From Halorussus salinus (GTDB lineage: Archaea; Halobacteriota; Halobacteria; Halobacteriales; Haladaptataceae), in contig NZ_ML974128.1 in the NCBI RefSeq assembly GCF_004765815.2, positions 563,077 to 627,076 on the forward strand: DNA of 64,000 nucleotides, given 5' to 3'. The notes below the pieces were generated by a model. The model did no database searches and had not been told where the DNA came from. It saw only the letters and a list, made by a program, of their open reading frames with translations. This document shows positions 51,195-59,983 of the stretch, piece by piece; positions within the stretch are counted from its first letter, which is position 1, and every line of letters begins with the position of its first letter. The position numbers were made by a program, and so were the translations under genes.

Positions 51195-51308
51195 AGTCTA
51201 CCAGTAGGTCTCACAGGGGCTATAAAAAAGTTTGCAAATTGTGAACCTAACTCACACCCGTCGGCGCGCGAACCTAACGCCGGTCTCCGGAAAGTTCACT
51301 CGGAATCG

Positions 51309-51319
51309 AATTTTTATTT
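51309..51319 (+). promoter_or_regulatory. TATA-like box of pgk
   Basis: AATTTTTATTT, about 50 bases before the pgk ATG, in the gap to the divergent binding-protein gene. This predicts a leader of about 25-30 bases. Confidence 0.5.
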
Positions 51320-51367
51320 GTCGGATAGCCCGACACATATTTCCCTCCCGCCGTTGGACACACCTAC

Positions 51368-52567
51368 ATGGCGATAGAGACCCTGGACGACCTCGCCGTC
51401 CAAGGGACCACGCTGGGAGTGCGTATCGACATCAACAGCCCCCTGACCGACGAGGGCGCGCTGGCCGACGACGCCCGTCTCCGCGCCCACGTCGAGACCC
51501 TCTCGGAACTGCTCGACCGCGACGGCCGAGTCGCGATTCTCGCCCACCAAGGCCGTCCGGGCGGCGAGGAGTTCCGGGACCTCCGCCCGCACGCGAACCG
51601 ACTCGACGAACTCCTCGACGCGCCGGTGGGGTACGCCGACGGCACCTTCTCGGGGGAGGCCCGCCGCAAAGTCGAGAATCTGGACGACGGGCAGGCGGTC
51701 GTGCTGGAGAACACGCGATTCTACAGCGAGGAGTACATGGAGTTTCCCGCCGACCGCGCCGGGCAGACCGAACTCGTGGACAAACTCGCGCCGGTCTTGG
51801 ACGCCTACGTCAACGACGCCTTCGCCGCGGCTCACCGCTCACAGCCCTCCATCGTCGGCTTCCCGACCCGGATTCCGGCCTACGCCGGGCGCGTGATGGA
51901 GTCGGAACTCGACGTGCTGGGCGACATCGAATCGACGCCCGAACCCCGGACCTACGTCGTCGGCGGCGCGAAGGTCCCCGACTCGATTTCGGTGGCCGAG
52001 AGCGTCCTCGAACGCGGCCTCGCCGACGAGGTGCTGACGACCGGCGTCGTCGCCAACGTCTTCCTGCTGGCCGACGGGACCGACCTCGGCGACGCCAGCG
52101 CGGACTTCGTGTACGAACAGGGCTACTGGGACGAAATCGACCGCGCGGCCGACCTGCTGGCCGAGTACGGCGACCGCATCCGACTCCCGGTCGATTTGGC
52201 CGTCGAGCGCGACGGCGAGCGCCACGAAATCGCCGTCGAAGACCTACCGCCCCGCGAGGGCGAGGCCGCGATGGACATCGGAGCCGCGACGATAGAGGCC
52301 TACGGCGAAGTCGTCGCGGGTTCCGGGACGGTCGTCCTCAACGGCCCGGCGGGCGTCTTCGAGGACGAGACGTTCGCTCACGGGACCCGCGACCTCTTCG
52401 AGACCGCCACGGACGCCGAGTACAGCGTCGTCGGCGGCGGCGACACCGCCGCGGCCATCCGGGCGTTCGACATCGAGGGCTTCGACCACGTCAGCACCGG
52501 CGGCGGCGCGGCGCTCAACATGCTGACCGGCGAGGAGCTACCCGCGGTCGAGGCGCTCCGAAACTGA
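51368..52567 (+). CDS. pgk: Phosphoglycerate kinase
   Basis: A 399-residue two-domain enzyme catalysing 1,3-bisphosphoglycerate + ADP to 3-phosphoglycerate + ATP. Residues VRIDINSP (17-24), the LAHQGRPGG block near 58, VLENTRFYSEE near 115, NDAFAAAHR near 152 and VGGGDTAAAI near the end are the substrate and nucleotide sites, with Gly-Gly-Gly-Asp-Thr of the ATP lobe. The length is normal for archaea. The acetyltransferase starts directly after the stop. Confidence 0.96.
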   Translation: MAIETLDDLAVQGTTLGVRIDINSPLTDEGALADDARLRAHVETLSELLDRDGRVAILAHQGRPGGEEFRDLRPHANRLDELLDAPVGYADGTFSGEARRKVENLDDGQAVVLENTRFYSEEYMEFPADRAGQTELVDKLAPVLDAYVNDAFAAAHRSQPSIVGFPTRIPAYAGRVMESELDVLGDIESTPEPRTYVVGGAKVPDSISVAESVLERGLADEVLTTGVVANVFLLADGTDLGDASADFVYEQGYWDEIDRAADLLAEYGDRIRLPVDLAVERDGERHEIAVEDLPPREGEAAMDIGAATIEAYGEVVAGSGTVVLNGPAGVFEDETFAHGTRDLFETATDAEYSVVGGGDTAAAIRAFDIEGFDHVSTGGGAALNMLTGEELPAVEALRN

Positions 52568-53125
52568 ATGGTCACCGTCGAGGTCGGCACGACGGCGGAC
52601 GCCGACGCGGTCGCCGACCTGTGGGTCGAACTGGCCGAGGGCCAGCGCGAGTTCGACTCCCACCTCTTACCGGGCGAGAACCGCCAGCAGGTCCGGGAGT
52701 CCGTCGCCCAGCACGCGGTCGCCGACGAACTCCTCGTTGCTCGCGCCGACGGAGCGACTGCCGACGCGGACGGGGAATCGGTATCCACCGAGACGGGCGA
52801 CGCGACCGACTCCGAGGAGGCGACCGACTCCGAACTGATTGGCTTCGTGACCGTCATCGTCGAGTCGAGCAACTACGAGCAGGACGTGGTTCGGGGCGTC
52901 GTCCAGAACATCTACGTCGTGCCCGCGCGCCGGGGCGAGGGTATCGGGTCGGCACTCCTCGACGCCGCGGAAGCCAGACTCGCAGAGGCCGGTGCGGACG
53001 CCGTCTCGCTCGAAGTCATGGCCGCGAACGCCGACGCCCGCCGGTTCTACCGCCGCCACGGCTACGCTCCGCATCGCGTCGAGTTGGAAAAATCGGTCGA
53101 AAGCGATACGCTCACAAAGGAGTAG
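52568..53125 (+). CDS. GNAT family N-acetyltransferase
   Basis: A 185-residue acetyltransferase. The acetyl-CoA loop is RRGEGIG near 124-130 after the strand NIYVVPA; the final part NADARRFYRRHGYAPHRVELEK is typical. An acidic insertion (about 62-90, ADADGESVSTETGDATDSEE) is halophilic in character. It starts one base after the pgk stop, so it is co-transcribed, though a functional link is not evident. Confidence 0.85.
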   Translation: MVTVEVGTTADADAVADLWVELAEGQREFDSHLLPGENRQQVRESVAQHAVADELLVARADGATADADGESVSTETGDATDSEEATDSELIGFVTVIVESSNYEQDVVRGVVQNIYVVPARRGEGIGSALLDAAEARLAEAGADAVSLEVMAANADARRFYRRHGYAPHRVELEKSVESDTLTKE

Positions 53126-53166
53126 CCAGAAGGTGCCACTGCGTCACGACGGTCCGTGACGAGCGC

Positions 53167-53240
53167 GCCAGGGGAGCTTGGGCGGTTCAAGCACCCGACT
53201 TGTAATCGGGAGTTCGTGGGTTCAAATCCCACCCCTGGCT
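53167..53240 (+). tRNA. tRNA-Thr(UGU)
   Basis: A complete cloverleaf: acceptor GCCAGGG/CCCTGGC, discriminator T, anticodon stem CCCGA/TCGGG with loop CTTGTAA (anticodon TGT at 53201-53203), and T arm GTGGG-TTCAAAT-CCCAC. It reads ACA threonine codons. Virus-type genes begin directly after its 3' end, so it is the likely attachment gene of the provirus. Confidence 0.95.
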
Positions 53241-53250
53241 TCGGAATTCA

Positions 53251-53270
53251 GGTTCACAATCCAGTGAACC
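53251..53270. terminator. Stem-loop after tRNA-Thr
   Basis: GGTTCAC-AATCCA-GTGAACC, a perfect 7-bp stem 10 bases past the tRNA 3' end. It may end the tRNA transcript or serve as a recombinase arm site; no T run follows. Confidence 0.4.
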
Positions 53271-53283
53271 GAACCATTCTCAG

Positions 53284-53327
53284 ACACCACCCCACGCCAG
53301 CCAACAGACCGTCAACCGGGGTGGTGT
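53284..53327. promoter_or_regulatory. Inverted repeat before the first provirus gene
   Basis: ACACCACCCC (53284-53293) and GGGGTGGTGT (53318-53327) are exact complements around 24 bases, ending three bases before the GTG of the DUF5817 gene. A related, smaller hairpin (CACCCC/GGGGTG) occurs at 57745-57761 before another provirus gene. Possible operator of a virus regulator. Confidence 0.45.
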
Positions 53328-53330
53328 GGC

Positions 53331-56300
53331 GTGAGCTGGCAGGTCGTTGGCTGCTCGACCTGCAGCGGCCACTGGCTCACCGACGACCTCCGCATCAAGG
53401 AGACCGTCGAGTGCCCACTCTGCTATACCGACCACGACACGAGCACGCTCTCGGTCCGGTTCGAACACGACTCGCGAGAAGTCGCCGCCGAGATCCGGTC
53501 ACGCATCCTCGCCGAACAGGCTGGCGAACTCGACGCCTACGACGCGATGGACGACTACGGCGTCCTCGGCGACCGCGCCCAACAACGCCATCGCGAGCGC
53601 GAGCAACTGCTCGCCGACGAGGCCGACCAAGTCTTCGAGGGCTGGTACTCGCTCTACGAAGACGACGCCGAACGCGTCTTCGAGGAGCGCGACCGCCGCC
53701 TCGAAGACGAAGCCCGCAACGCCCTCTCGCACCTACACAACCGATTCGCCGACCAAGCCGAACGAGTCTTCGAGGAGCAAGACACCCGGTTCGCGGATGA
53801 TGTTTCCCTCGAGCACGACTACGCTGGCGTCGACCACGACGCCCCCGAGGACCTCGGGCGCGAGGGCGGGCTGTCGCTCACCCGCCAACTGCCGGTTAGT
53901 CCAGCAACCACCACAGCCCTTGACAAACCGTTATCCGCTTTATCAAGTACTGTCGTGGACGGTCTCCGAGACCCACTCGTCGCCGCCATCCGCGACCTCG
54001 CCAACGGCCGCAGCGCCCTCGAACTGCAGGCCATCCTCCACGACGCCAACATCACAGTCGAGGACGCCGACCTCCATGGTCTCGCCGCCCGCATCGCCCG
54101 CGGTGACCGACAGGCCGCATGGGAGTTCACCAGCGTCCTCGCCGAAACCGGTGGGCGCGCCACCACCGAGGACCTCCAGCTTGCCCCGCGCCTGCTCGCG
54201 CTCGCCGACCGGACGCCGACCGTCGCCGTCACGCTCACCGACGAGTTCTGGACGCTCCGCCGCAGCCAACGCCAGTCGGTCTGCACCTATCTCGCAGCGC
54301 TCGCCCGCGGGTGCGACCTCCGCGTCGTCGCGTCCGGCATCGAGCAGCGCCGACTCGTCGACGACCATCGCGAGGACCTGCCCGTTAGCCGCGACGACAT
54401 CACACCCCCCGAGGAAAGCCGCGACCAGCGCATCGAACAGGCGACCGACGCCCTCGACCCGGACGGCCGCGACGTCCACGTCCTCCGACTCCTCGCCGAC
54501 GAGGACGCCCAGACGCTCGCCTACCCGGCGCTGGACAGCCAGCTAACGGTCTCACGAAGCCGCCGAAGCCAACTCATCTCGACACTCACCGACCTCGGCC
54601 TCGTCGACACGTTCGGCCCGCAGTCACGCAAGCACGTGGAACTGCTCCCGGCTGGCCGCCAGTATCTCCAGTCTCTCGACGAGGAGATCGCCCGACAGCA
54701 GACCATCGAGGACTGCGTTAGCGATGTGTGCAATGCGTCCGACGATAGCCGTGAAGACCCGCGCACGCACGTGGGGCCGGAGACCGAGGGAGGCCGCAGC
54801 CGCCACCGCCTCCCGGCGCTCCACACCGTCCAGCCACTTCCGCGGTGGGACGCACAGGGGACCGCCGCGTCAGCCGTCGAGCACGGCGTCGCCACCGTGG
54901 ACTACCCCCTCGCGGAACAGTCTGACCGCGGGAGTCCGCGGTGGTACTACGACGAATCGGTGGACCGCCTCGTCGTGGGTGCTGAGTACTCGAATCCGAT
55001 GCAGTACTGGGTGTGCGTTGCCAGAGCGTTAGCCAGCCGCCGCACCTTTAGCTGGATTCTCGAGGAGGGCGACCGGCTTGACGACCACGACGAGGTCGGC
55101 GCGTTCCTCACCGACCACAAGCATCTGCTCCGAGACTCGACGTGTCTCGGCCATCTGCCCGACAGCGTCGAGGACGGCGCAGGCTACCTTGAGGAACTCG
55201 AGCAGGCTGAACGCCACCTCTGTGAGTTGACCCGAGACCTCGCTGGCGGGGAGTTCGAGCAGGTTTCCGAGGCGGAGTATCGCGGCACCGTCACTCGGGA
55301 GGCGATGGGCCTCGCAAAGACGATGCTCGACCTCCTCGAGTTGGTCGGCGTCGATGTCGTCCAGCAGGTGCGGCTCCCCCGCCAGAACGATGGTCGCCAC
55401 GAGATGCTCGCCGAGAAACGACGCAGTACGCTCGTGAAATCGGTCGTTACGGCGGTGAAGCTGCAGGCCCGCCACGGGCGGAGTTCGGTCTACCGCCAAC
55501 TGTTCGAGCAGGACGAGGACCGCCGGGAGACCGCTATCTCGCCGAGCGTGGATGCCTTCGATGTCGCCGAGATGGCGGGGTCGCTGGTCGTGGTCGGCGA
55601 CCTTGGCGGCGTCGAGGCCGACCTCGCCGGGGAACTCCGTGGCCGTCTTGCCGGGTTGGACGACCAAGTGCATGAGGATGCACCGGAGATCGCCGTCCGG
55701 GTGCCGGTCGCCAGCACGGAGGACCTCGACCGAACCCAGTTCGCCAGCGCTGTCGAACGCATGGCCGCCGGGAAAAATCTCGGGGTGACCCGCGAGACCG
55801 TGTCGGCGCTCCGGACGTTCGTCGCGACGCCGCTGGATGCGGCCCGCGCCGTCGCCGCACTCGGTAGTGAGGATGAGCGTCGCGACCTGCGGCTGTCGGA
55901 GGTCCGCTACGGGCTTTCGACACTGCGTACAGGACGCGTCTTGCCGTGGGAATCGGACGGTGTCTCGAAGCTCGTGGCGGCGCTACTTGCCGCCACGGAC
56001 CCGCTCTCCGGCCGGGCAATCGCCGAGCGCGCCGGCGTTTCCCGTGGGACGTGGCAGAATCACAAGGACTGGCTGGCGGCGATGGGGCTCGTCCGGGAGA
56101 CCGCGGCGGGCTGGCGGCTCGCACTCGCAGCCCACTCCGACGAGGAACGCTACAGCGGGGAGTCGCCGTGGTTCGTGAAACCCGACGACGGCCTGCCGTT
56201 CGTCGTGGCGCTCCGGTCGCTCGGGATGCAACTCGCCACCGCCCTCCTCGACAGTGATGGGGAGCGTGGTCGGGCGATGACGGATATTCGTGCAGGGTGG

Positions 56301-56468
56301 GCGACGAGTCCGGAGACGCTCATCGAGTGGTGGCCGCGAGTCGGTCGCTGGCTCGACATGCTTGAGGCGGTGACCGAGGGTGATGAGAGGGCTCCGGAAG
56401 CCGTGGTGTTCGGCCACCAGACTCAGGCGAGTCTTTCTGCTTCGGCGTCGGGAGGTGCGTCGGCGTGA
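53331..56468 (+). CDS. DUF5817 zinc-ribbon protein, large provirus regulator
   Basis: A 1045-residue protein from a GTG. It starts with a zinc ribbon (C8, C11, C28, C31: GCSTC...CPLC) of DUF5817 type. A long charged helical region follows (about 40-165), then several HTH-like parts (for example near 400-440, and VSRGTWQNHKDWLAAMGLV near 905). No polymerase or helicase motif is visible. A short low-GC patch (nt 53917-53957) separates the N-terminal 200 residues from the rest and may reflect a fusion. Related proteins precede structural genes in haloarchaeal proviruses; function unknown. The next gene overlaps its end. Confidence 0.7.
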   Translation: MSWQVVGCSTCSGHWLTDDLRIKETVECPLCYTDHDTSTLSVRFEHDSREVAAEIRSRILAEQAGELDAYDAMDDYGVLGDRAQQRHREREQLLADEADQVFEGWYSLYEDDAERVFEERDRRLEDEARNALSHLHNRFADQAERVFEEQDTRFADDVSLEHDYAGVDHDAPEDLGREGGLSLTRQLPVSPATTTALDKPLSALSSTVVDGLRDPLVAAIRDLANGRSALELQAILHDANITVEDADLHGLAARIARGDRQAAWEFTSVLAETGGRATTEDLQLAPRLLALADRTPTVAVTLTDEFWTLRRSQRQSVCTYLAALARGCDLRVVASGIEQRRLVDDHREDLPVSRDDITPPEESRDQRIEQATDALDPDGRDVHVLRLLADEDAQTLAYPALDSQLTVSRSRRSQLISTLTDLGLVDTFGPQSRKHVELLPAGRQYLQSLDEEIARQQTIEDCVSDVCNASDDSREDPRTHVGPETEGGRSRHRLPALHTVQPLPRWDAQGTAASAVEHGVATVDYPLAEQSDRGSPRWYYDESVDRLVVGAEYSNPMQYWVCVARALASRRTFSWILEEGDRLDDHDEVGAFLTDHKHLLRDSTCLGHLPDSVEDGAGYLEELEQAERHLCELTRDLAGGEFEQVSEAEYRGTVTREAMGLAKTMLDLLELVGVDVVQQVRLPRQNDGRHEMLAEKRRSTLVKSVVTAVKLQARHGRSSVYRQLFEQDEDRRETAISPSVDAFDVAEMAGSLVVVGDLGGVEADLAGELRGRLAGLDDQVHEDAPEIAVRVPVASTEDLDRTQFASAVERMAAGKNLGVTRETVSALRTFVATPLDAARAVAALGSEDERRDLRLSEVRYGLSTLRTGRVLPWESDGVSKLVAALLAATDPLSGRAIAERAGVSRGTWQNHKDWLAAMGLVRETAAGWRLALAAHSDEERYSGESPWFVKPDDGLPFVVALRSLGMQLATALLDSDGERGRAMTDIRAGWATSPETLIEWWPRVGRWLDMLEAVTEGDERAPEAVVFGHQTQASLSASASGGASA

Positions 56469-56656
56469 CCGACGAGTACGTGGACGTCCGCGAACTGCAT
56501 CCGGACTACCAGCGTGCGCCGTGCCGTATCGACGGCTGCCCGCGGTCGAAGCTCGTGCCAGCGAGCGCGCTCGTCAACCGCGAGTATACGCTCTGCGAGG
56601 AGCACGCGCCAGACGTTGACGGCCTCCTCGGTCCGCGGGGAGTGGTGCGGATATGA
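56465..56656 (+). CDS. Small Cys/His protein (63 residues)
   Basis: Starts with GTG in a GTGA overlap with the preceding stop. It contains CRIDGC (residues 20-25) and CEEH (44-47), which could bind one zinc. Its own end overlaps the start of the next mini-gene. Function unknown; typical of early/middle provirus mini-genes. Confidence 0.65.
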   Translation: MTDEYVDVRELHPDYQRAPCRIDGCPRSKLVPASALVNREYTLCEEHAPDVDGLLGPRGVVRI

Positions 56657-56817
56657 CGGCGTGTCCGGACTGCGGCCAGACCGTCGACAAAGACCGCCTG
56701 CTCGAAGAGCGGGTGTGTCCGCACTGCCAGACCCACCTTGAGGACCTCTATCGGCTCGCCGCCGGACTCCCCGTCCGACGCGACCAGTGGCGGTTTCTCG
56801 ATGGAGGTCAGTCATGA
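56653..56817 (+). CDS. Zinc-ribbon mini-protein (54 residues)
   Basis: CPDCGQTVDKDRLLEERVCPHCQTHL carries two CPxC knuckles at residues 4-7 and 22-25, followed by a helix DLYRLAAGLPVRRDQW. It overlaps both neighbours by four bases (ATGA), so it is translated as part of the operon. Possibly a DNA- or protein-binding adaptor; no known function. Confidence 0.65.
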   Translation: MTACPDCGQTVDKDRLLEERVCPHCQTHLEDLYRLAAGLPVRRDQWRFLDGGQS

Positions 56818-57389
56818 ATCCGAGCGGCGAGACGCCGGACTGGCTCCGGGCGATGAAAGCTGATATCGGGGAGAATCCAGCGCGGTTTCTCGACCGGCCC
56901 CTCCCGGAGAACCCGCATCAAGTGCCGTCCGAACATGGGCTGGGGCGGATGATGCAGGACCGGATCGACGGCATCGACCGGATCGAGGTCATCAACGCAT
57001 GGCGGGCGTGCGAACGCCAACTGCAACGCGGCCGAGACATCGAGGCGCTGCCGGACGCGGTCGACCCGGACGACGTCGACTTCTACGAGCACGATATCGA
57101 ACCCGGCAGGCGGCGCGTCCTCCGGGCGCTCGAGGACCGCCGCGAGTATCTCGAAACCCACGGGGAGCGTCCGCGCGATCTCCTCGCGCAGCATCGCCAC
57201 GAACTGCCGGAGCGCTACCGGCCCCACGACCGCGACCTGCCCGCGGCGACTGTCGAGTGGGTGGAGCGCGACGAGTCGGGCGAGGTCGTCGAACGTCGGC
57301 CGTGGAGCGAACGGCCGACGGGCGTGTCGAAGGGCCGTCGATTCGAGGCGGCCACACAGGCGGTCGCTGATGGAGGTGACTCGTCGTGA
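56814..57389 (+). CDS. Uncharacterised provirus protein
   Basis: A 191-residue soluble protein from the ATG in the ATGA overlap at 56814. Mostly helical and rich in Arg, Asp and Glu (RIDGIDRIEVINAWRACE, RRRVLRALEDRREYLE). A WxRAMKADIGENP segment near the start and a Lys/Arg-rich tail are the only features. It overlaps the winged-helix gene by four bases. Family unknown. Confidence 0.6.
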   Translation: MNPSGETPDWLRAMKADIGENPARFLDRPLPENPHQVPSEHGLGRMMQDRIDGIDRIEVINAWRACERQLQRGRDIEALPDAVDPDDVDFYEHDIEPGRRRVLRALEDRREYLETHGERPRDLLAQHRHELPERYRPHDRDLPAATVEWVERDESGEVVERRPWSERPTGVSKGRRFEAATQAVADGGDSS

Positions 57390-57667
57390 GTCGGGATGGG
57401 CGGCCGCAGAAGCTGAACGACGACGAACTGCTCGCGGTCGCCCGGGAGGCGGTCGCGGACGGTGAAACAGACCTCCTTGAGGGCGGCGTGCCTGCGGACG
57501 TCATCGCGGACCGGGTGCCGCTTTCTCCGTCGACGGTGGAGACGCATCTGCGGCGGCTCGTCGAGGAGGACCGGCTGGTCCGGGTCCAAGGTGCGGACCC
57601 GGTGTCGTATCGGCCGCGAGAGAGCTATCTCCCCACAGAGGAGGGGACTTCTACGGTGGATTCCTAA
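57386..57667 (+). CDS. Winged-helix DNA-binding protein
   Basis: A 93-residue protein from a GTG. A winged-helix unit is clear: VPADVIADRVPLSPSTVETHLRRLVEEDRLVRVQG (about residues 33-70), with the recognition helix at STVETHLRRL. Likely a virus transcription regulator acting on the late or early genes. The acidic/Thr tail is short. It ends the overlapping block that starts with the DUF5817 gene. Confidence 0.75.
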   Translation: MSRDGRPQKLNDDELLAVAREAVADGETDLLEGGVPADVIADRVPLSPSTVETHLRRLVEEDRLVRVQGADPVSYRPRESYLPTEEGTSTVDS

Positions 57668-57812
57668 AGATTATGCTTCATCAACTCCGAATCAAGACCT
57701 GTAACACTCGGACTCACGTCCACAGGATAGCCACCCGCTGGGGACACCCCACAACGGGGTGGGTGAACTGGTGGGGAACAGCGACCGGACTCGTCTTCTC
57801 AGGAGGCCGCTC

Positions 57813-58358
57813 ATGAAGGGCCCGCACGCAATCTGTCCCAGCAGCGGCGCGGATCTCTCCGAGGACCGCCATCCGGACGACCGCGGTATCCCGCAACGCG
57901 AACCCCAGACGCCAGACCACGACGTCCTCTCAACCGGGCAGACACACTCGTCACGACGCGCGCTCACCGCATTCTTTGAGCGCACGCACGGCGAGTACGC
58001 CGACGATCCCGAGCGAACGCAGTTGCCGTCGGCAACCCGGTACCTTCGAGCGCTCAAATCCGAGACTGATGCTCGCGACGAATGGGTCTGGTACGCGCTC
58101 GCCGAGCGCCTCCACCGGGACGGCTTCAACGTCGGCTGGATGCGGATGGCCGACGTCGTCCTCGTCTGCCCGCACTGTGGTTCGTGGCTGAAGTATCGAC
58201 CCGCGCCGAAGGGCGAGCTGCTCCCGAAGTGCGGTGTCAACTGCCGCGACCGCGACGAGTTCGTGTTCGGCGACATCCGCCGCGAGATTCGCGAGACATT
58301 TACCGCCGCGTTCGACTCGTCGCTCGACCGCGGCCAGCTCCAGATCACTGAGAGATAG
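57813..58358 (+). CDS. Provirus protein with zinc-ribbon
   Basis: 181 residues from the ATG at 57813, which has AGGAGG (57801-57806) at correct spacing. A longer frame exists upstream but lacks such a site. The central part has CPHCGSWL and then LPKCGVNC (residues about 126-150), a zinc ribbon. An N-terminal Asp/His/Pro region looks disordered. Unknown family. Two bases separate it from the next gene. Confidence 0.65.
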   Translation: MKGPHAICPSSGADLSEDRHPDDRGIPQREPQTPDHDVLSTGQTHSSRRALTAFFERTHGEYADDPERTQLPSATRYLRALKSETDARDEWVWYALAERLHRDGFNVGWMRMADVVLVCPHCGSWLKYRPAPKGELLPKCGVNCRDRDEFVFGDIRREIRETFTAAFDSSLDRGQLQITER

Positions 58359-58360
58359 CT

Positions 58361-58744
58361 ATGTCCACCGACACGTCCTCGAATCATTCGGCCGGTGAGT
58401 CGGTGCCCCGCGACCCATCGGCGTATCGGCCGACGAACCATTTCCGTGACCGATTCCGAGACGCGACTGACGACCCGCCCCGACATCTCGATGGCGACAT
58501 CGTCCGGACGTGCATCACCGAGGGGTGGATTGACCGTCGAGATTCCGACGCGGTCCGGTTCAAGGCTGCGTTCGACGGCGTCACGTACGTCATCGTTGTC
58601 GACCCGGAGAACGGAACGGTCCTCACGGGCTTCCCGACGGCACTCAACTGGCAGACTGCTATCGAGTCCGACCGGTGGACGCGCACCCAGTTGGAGGACA
58701 TCGACGCCCACCTGAAGGCAAAGTCTCGCGACCAGTCCCGATGA
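58361..58744 (+). CDS. Small provirus protein, possibly toxin-like fold
   Basis: A 127-residue protein. Residues 28-95 (HFRDRFRD... IVRTCITEGWIDRRDSDAVRFKAAFDGVTYVIVVDPENGTVLTGFP) show the helix plus four-strand order common to RelE/BrnT/DUF4258-type small proteins, but no catalytic residue can be confirmed. No antitoxin-like partner is obvious next to it. Fold suggestion is weak. Confidence 0.5.
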   Translation: MSTDTSSNHSAGESVPRDPSAYRPTNHFRDRFRDATDDPPRHLDGDIVRTCITEGWIDRRDSDAVRFKAAFDGVTYVIVVDPENGTVLTGFPTALNWQTAIESDRWTRTQLEDIDAHLKAKSRDQSR

Positions 58745-58858
58745 TGCGGCCGTCCGGCGAACGTCCACGAGGCCTCCCACACCCAGCACGTGGCGTCCGC
58801 TGAGGGACTTCTCTCAAACCACCCTTTACTCTCGATTTCAGTACCCCGAGACCCAGCT

Positions 58859-58990
58859 ATGCCCAGCCAGCCACCGATAGAGGCCGCGGTCGGCGCACCC
58901 TTGCAGGTCCGCCACGAAGCCGACGCGGTCGTCGTCGTCGGCATCCGCACCGCGGAGGGTTGGCGTGAACTGAAACGTATCCCTCGATAG
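58859..58990 (+). CDS. 43-residue provirus mini-protein
   Basis: From the ATG at 58859: MPSQPPIEAAVGAPLQVRHE followed by VVVVGIRTAEGWRELKR. A beta-rich, compact mini-protein of unknown family. The frame extends further upstream, but the upstream residues look non-coding. A TTTACTCTCG stretch (58824-58833) lies about 28 bases before the ATG. Confidence 0.45.
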   Translation: MPSQPPIEAAVGAPLQVRHEADAVVVVGIRTAEGWRELKRIPR

Positions 58991-59002
58991 CATCGATGAC
59001 CA

Positions 59003-59386
59003 ATGACACCCCTACCCAGATACCCTCGACAGATGTTCGACCATGACCGAATCGACCCAGCAGCGCTCACCCAGTGGCGCCAGCGTCCCGGCGCCGCCCT
59101 GAAATGCTACTTCTTCGCTGGCGCTCTCACGTTCTACCCCCACGAGTACAACGCCGACACCCGGAAACTCGTCACGATTCTCGTGTTCGCGACGTGGGCG
59201 GTCATCGAGACCGCGACCGCGACCGGCCTCGGACAACCGCCGTCCAGCCTGATGGTCTACCTCCGCCCTGCGGTCTTCCTCATCCTCGGCCAGATGTGGG
59301 GCATCGAAATCGTCAACATGCAAGCGTTCGGCGCCACCCAATCCAGCACTGACGACGACAGCGACGAGGAGGACACGGCGCCATGA
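59003..59386 (+). CDS. Provirus membrane protein (two to three helices)
   Basis: 127 residues (117 from the second ATG at 59033; the choice is open). Hydrophobic segments are ALKCYFFAGALTFY, KLVTILVFATWAVIETAT and SLMVYLRPAVFLILGQMWGIEIV, followed by an acidic Ser/Asp tail. Size and position would suit a holin-like or virus membrane protein, but this is inference. It overlaps the next gene by four bases. Confidence 0.6.
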   Translation: MTPLPRYPRQMFDHDRIDPAALTQWRQRPGAALKCYFFAGALTFYPHEYNADTRKLVTILVFATWAVIETATATGLGQPPSSLMVYLRPAVFLILGQMWGIEIVNMQAFGATQSSTDDDSDEEDTAP

Positions 59387-59937
59387 GCGTCGAGCAACTG
59401 CTCGCGCTCGCCCAGTCGCCGCTCGGCAAAGCACTCGGCGCACTAGTGCTCGGTCTCACCGGCACGCTTGCGCGCTACCGTCAGACCGGCCGCGTCCCCC
59501 TCTCGGGACTCCCGTGGCGTGCGCTCCGCCGCACCCTCTACGCGGTCCGCCGGCGCTGGTTCACAGTCTCGAAACCGGACCGCGACCCGGTCGTCCTCGA
59601 CACCACCATCGAGGACCTCCACGACATGCTCGCCGAGAAGTCCTACAACCCCGGCTGGCCACTCTCCTATCGCTACTACGGCGAGGATTTGAACGCACGT
59701 AGATATTATTTCGACGCGACGCGACCGCATCCGCATCGCCAGCTCCACATCCGTGGCTTCCAAACCGACGACGGCGTCGAAGTCCACGCCCACGAGGAGC
59801 CCGCGCCAGAACACCACCCCAGGGCGCACCTGAAAGAACTCGACATGCATCCGGCGACCGACTGGGTCGAGACCGCGTGGACTAACACCGACTTCGACCC
59901 GCGCACCTTCCCCGCCACGACCAGTAACCCTATTTAA
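59383..59937 (+). CDS. Provirus protein with N-terminal hydrophobic helix
   Basis: 184 residues. One hydrophobic stretch (GKALGALVLGLTGTLARY) near residues 15-32 is followed by a basic linker and a polar domain with many His and Tyr residues (YRYYGEDLNARRYYFDATRPHPHRQLHIRGF). I recognise no family. It precedes the late promoter region and ends in ...TFPATTSNPI. Overlaps the preceding gene. Confidence 0.55.
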   Translation: MSVEQLLALAQSPLGKALGALVLGLTGTLARYRQTGRVPLSGLPWRALRRTLYAVRRRWFTVSKPDRDPVVLDTTIEDLHDMLAEKSYNPGWPLSYRYYGEDLNARRYYFDATRPHPHRQLHIRGFQTDDGVEVHAHEEPAPEHHPRAHLKELDMHPATDWVETAWTNTDFDPRTFPATTSNPI

Positions 59938-59948
59938 ATATTAAATAC
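59931..59948 (+). promoter_or_regulatory. Strong TATA region upstream of the terminase genes
   Basis: TATTTAAATATTAAATAC, with a perfect 10-bp palindrome TATTTAAATA, in GC-rich surroundings. It lies 36-53 bases before the small-terminase ATG and is the clearest candidate for the provirus late promoter. Confidence 0.6.
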
Positions 59949-59983
59949 CCTGCCCCGACGCACCACGACACCTTTCCAGTACC

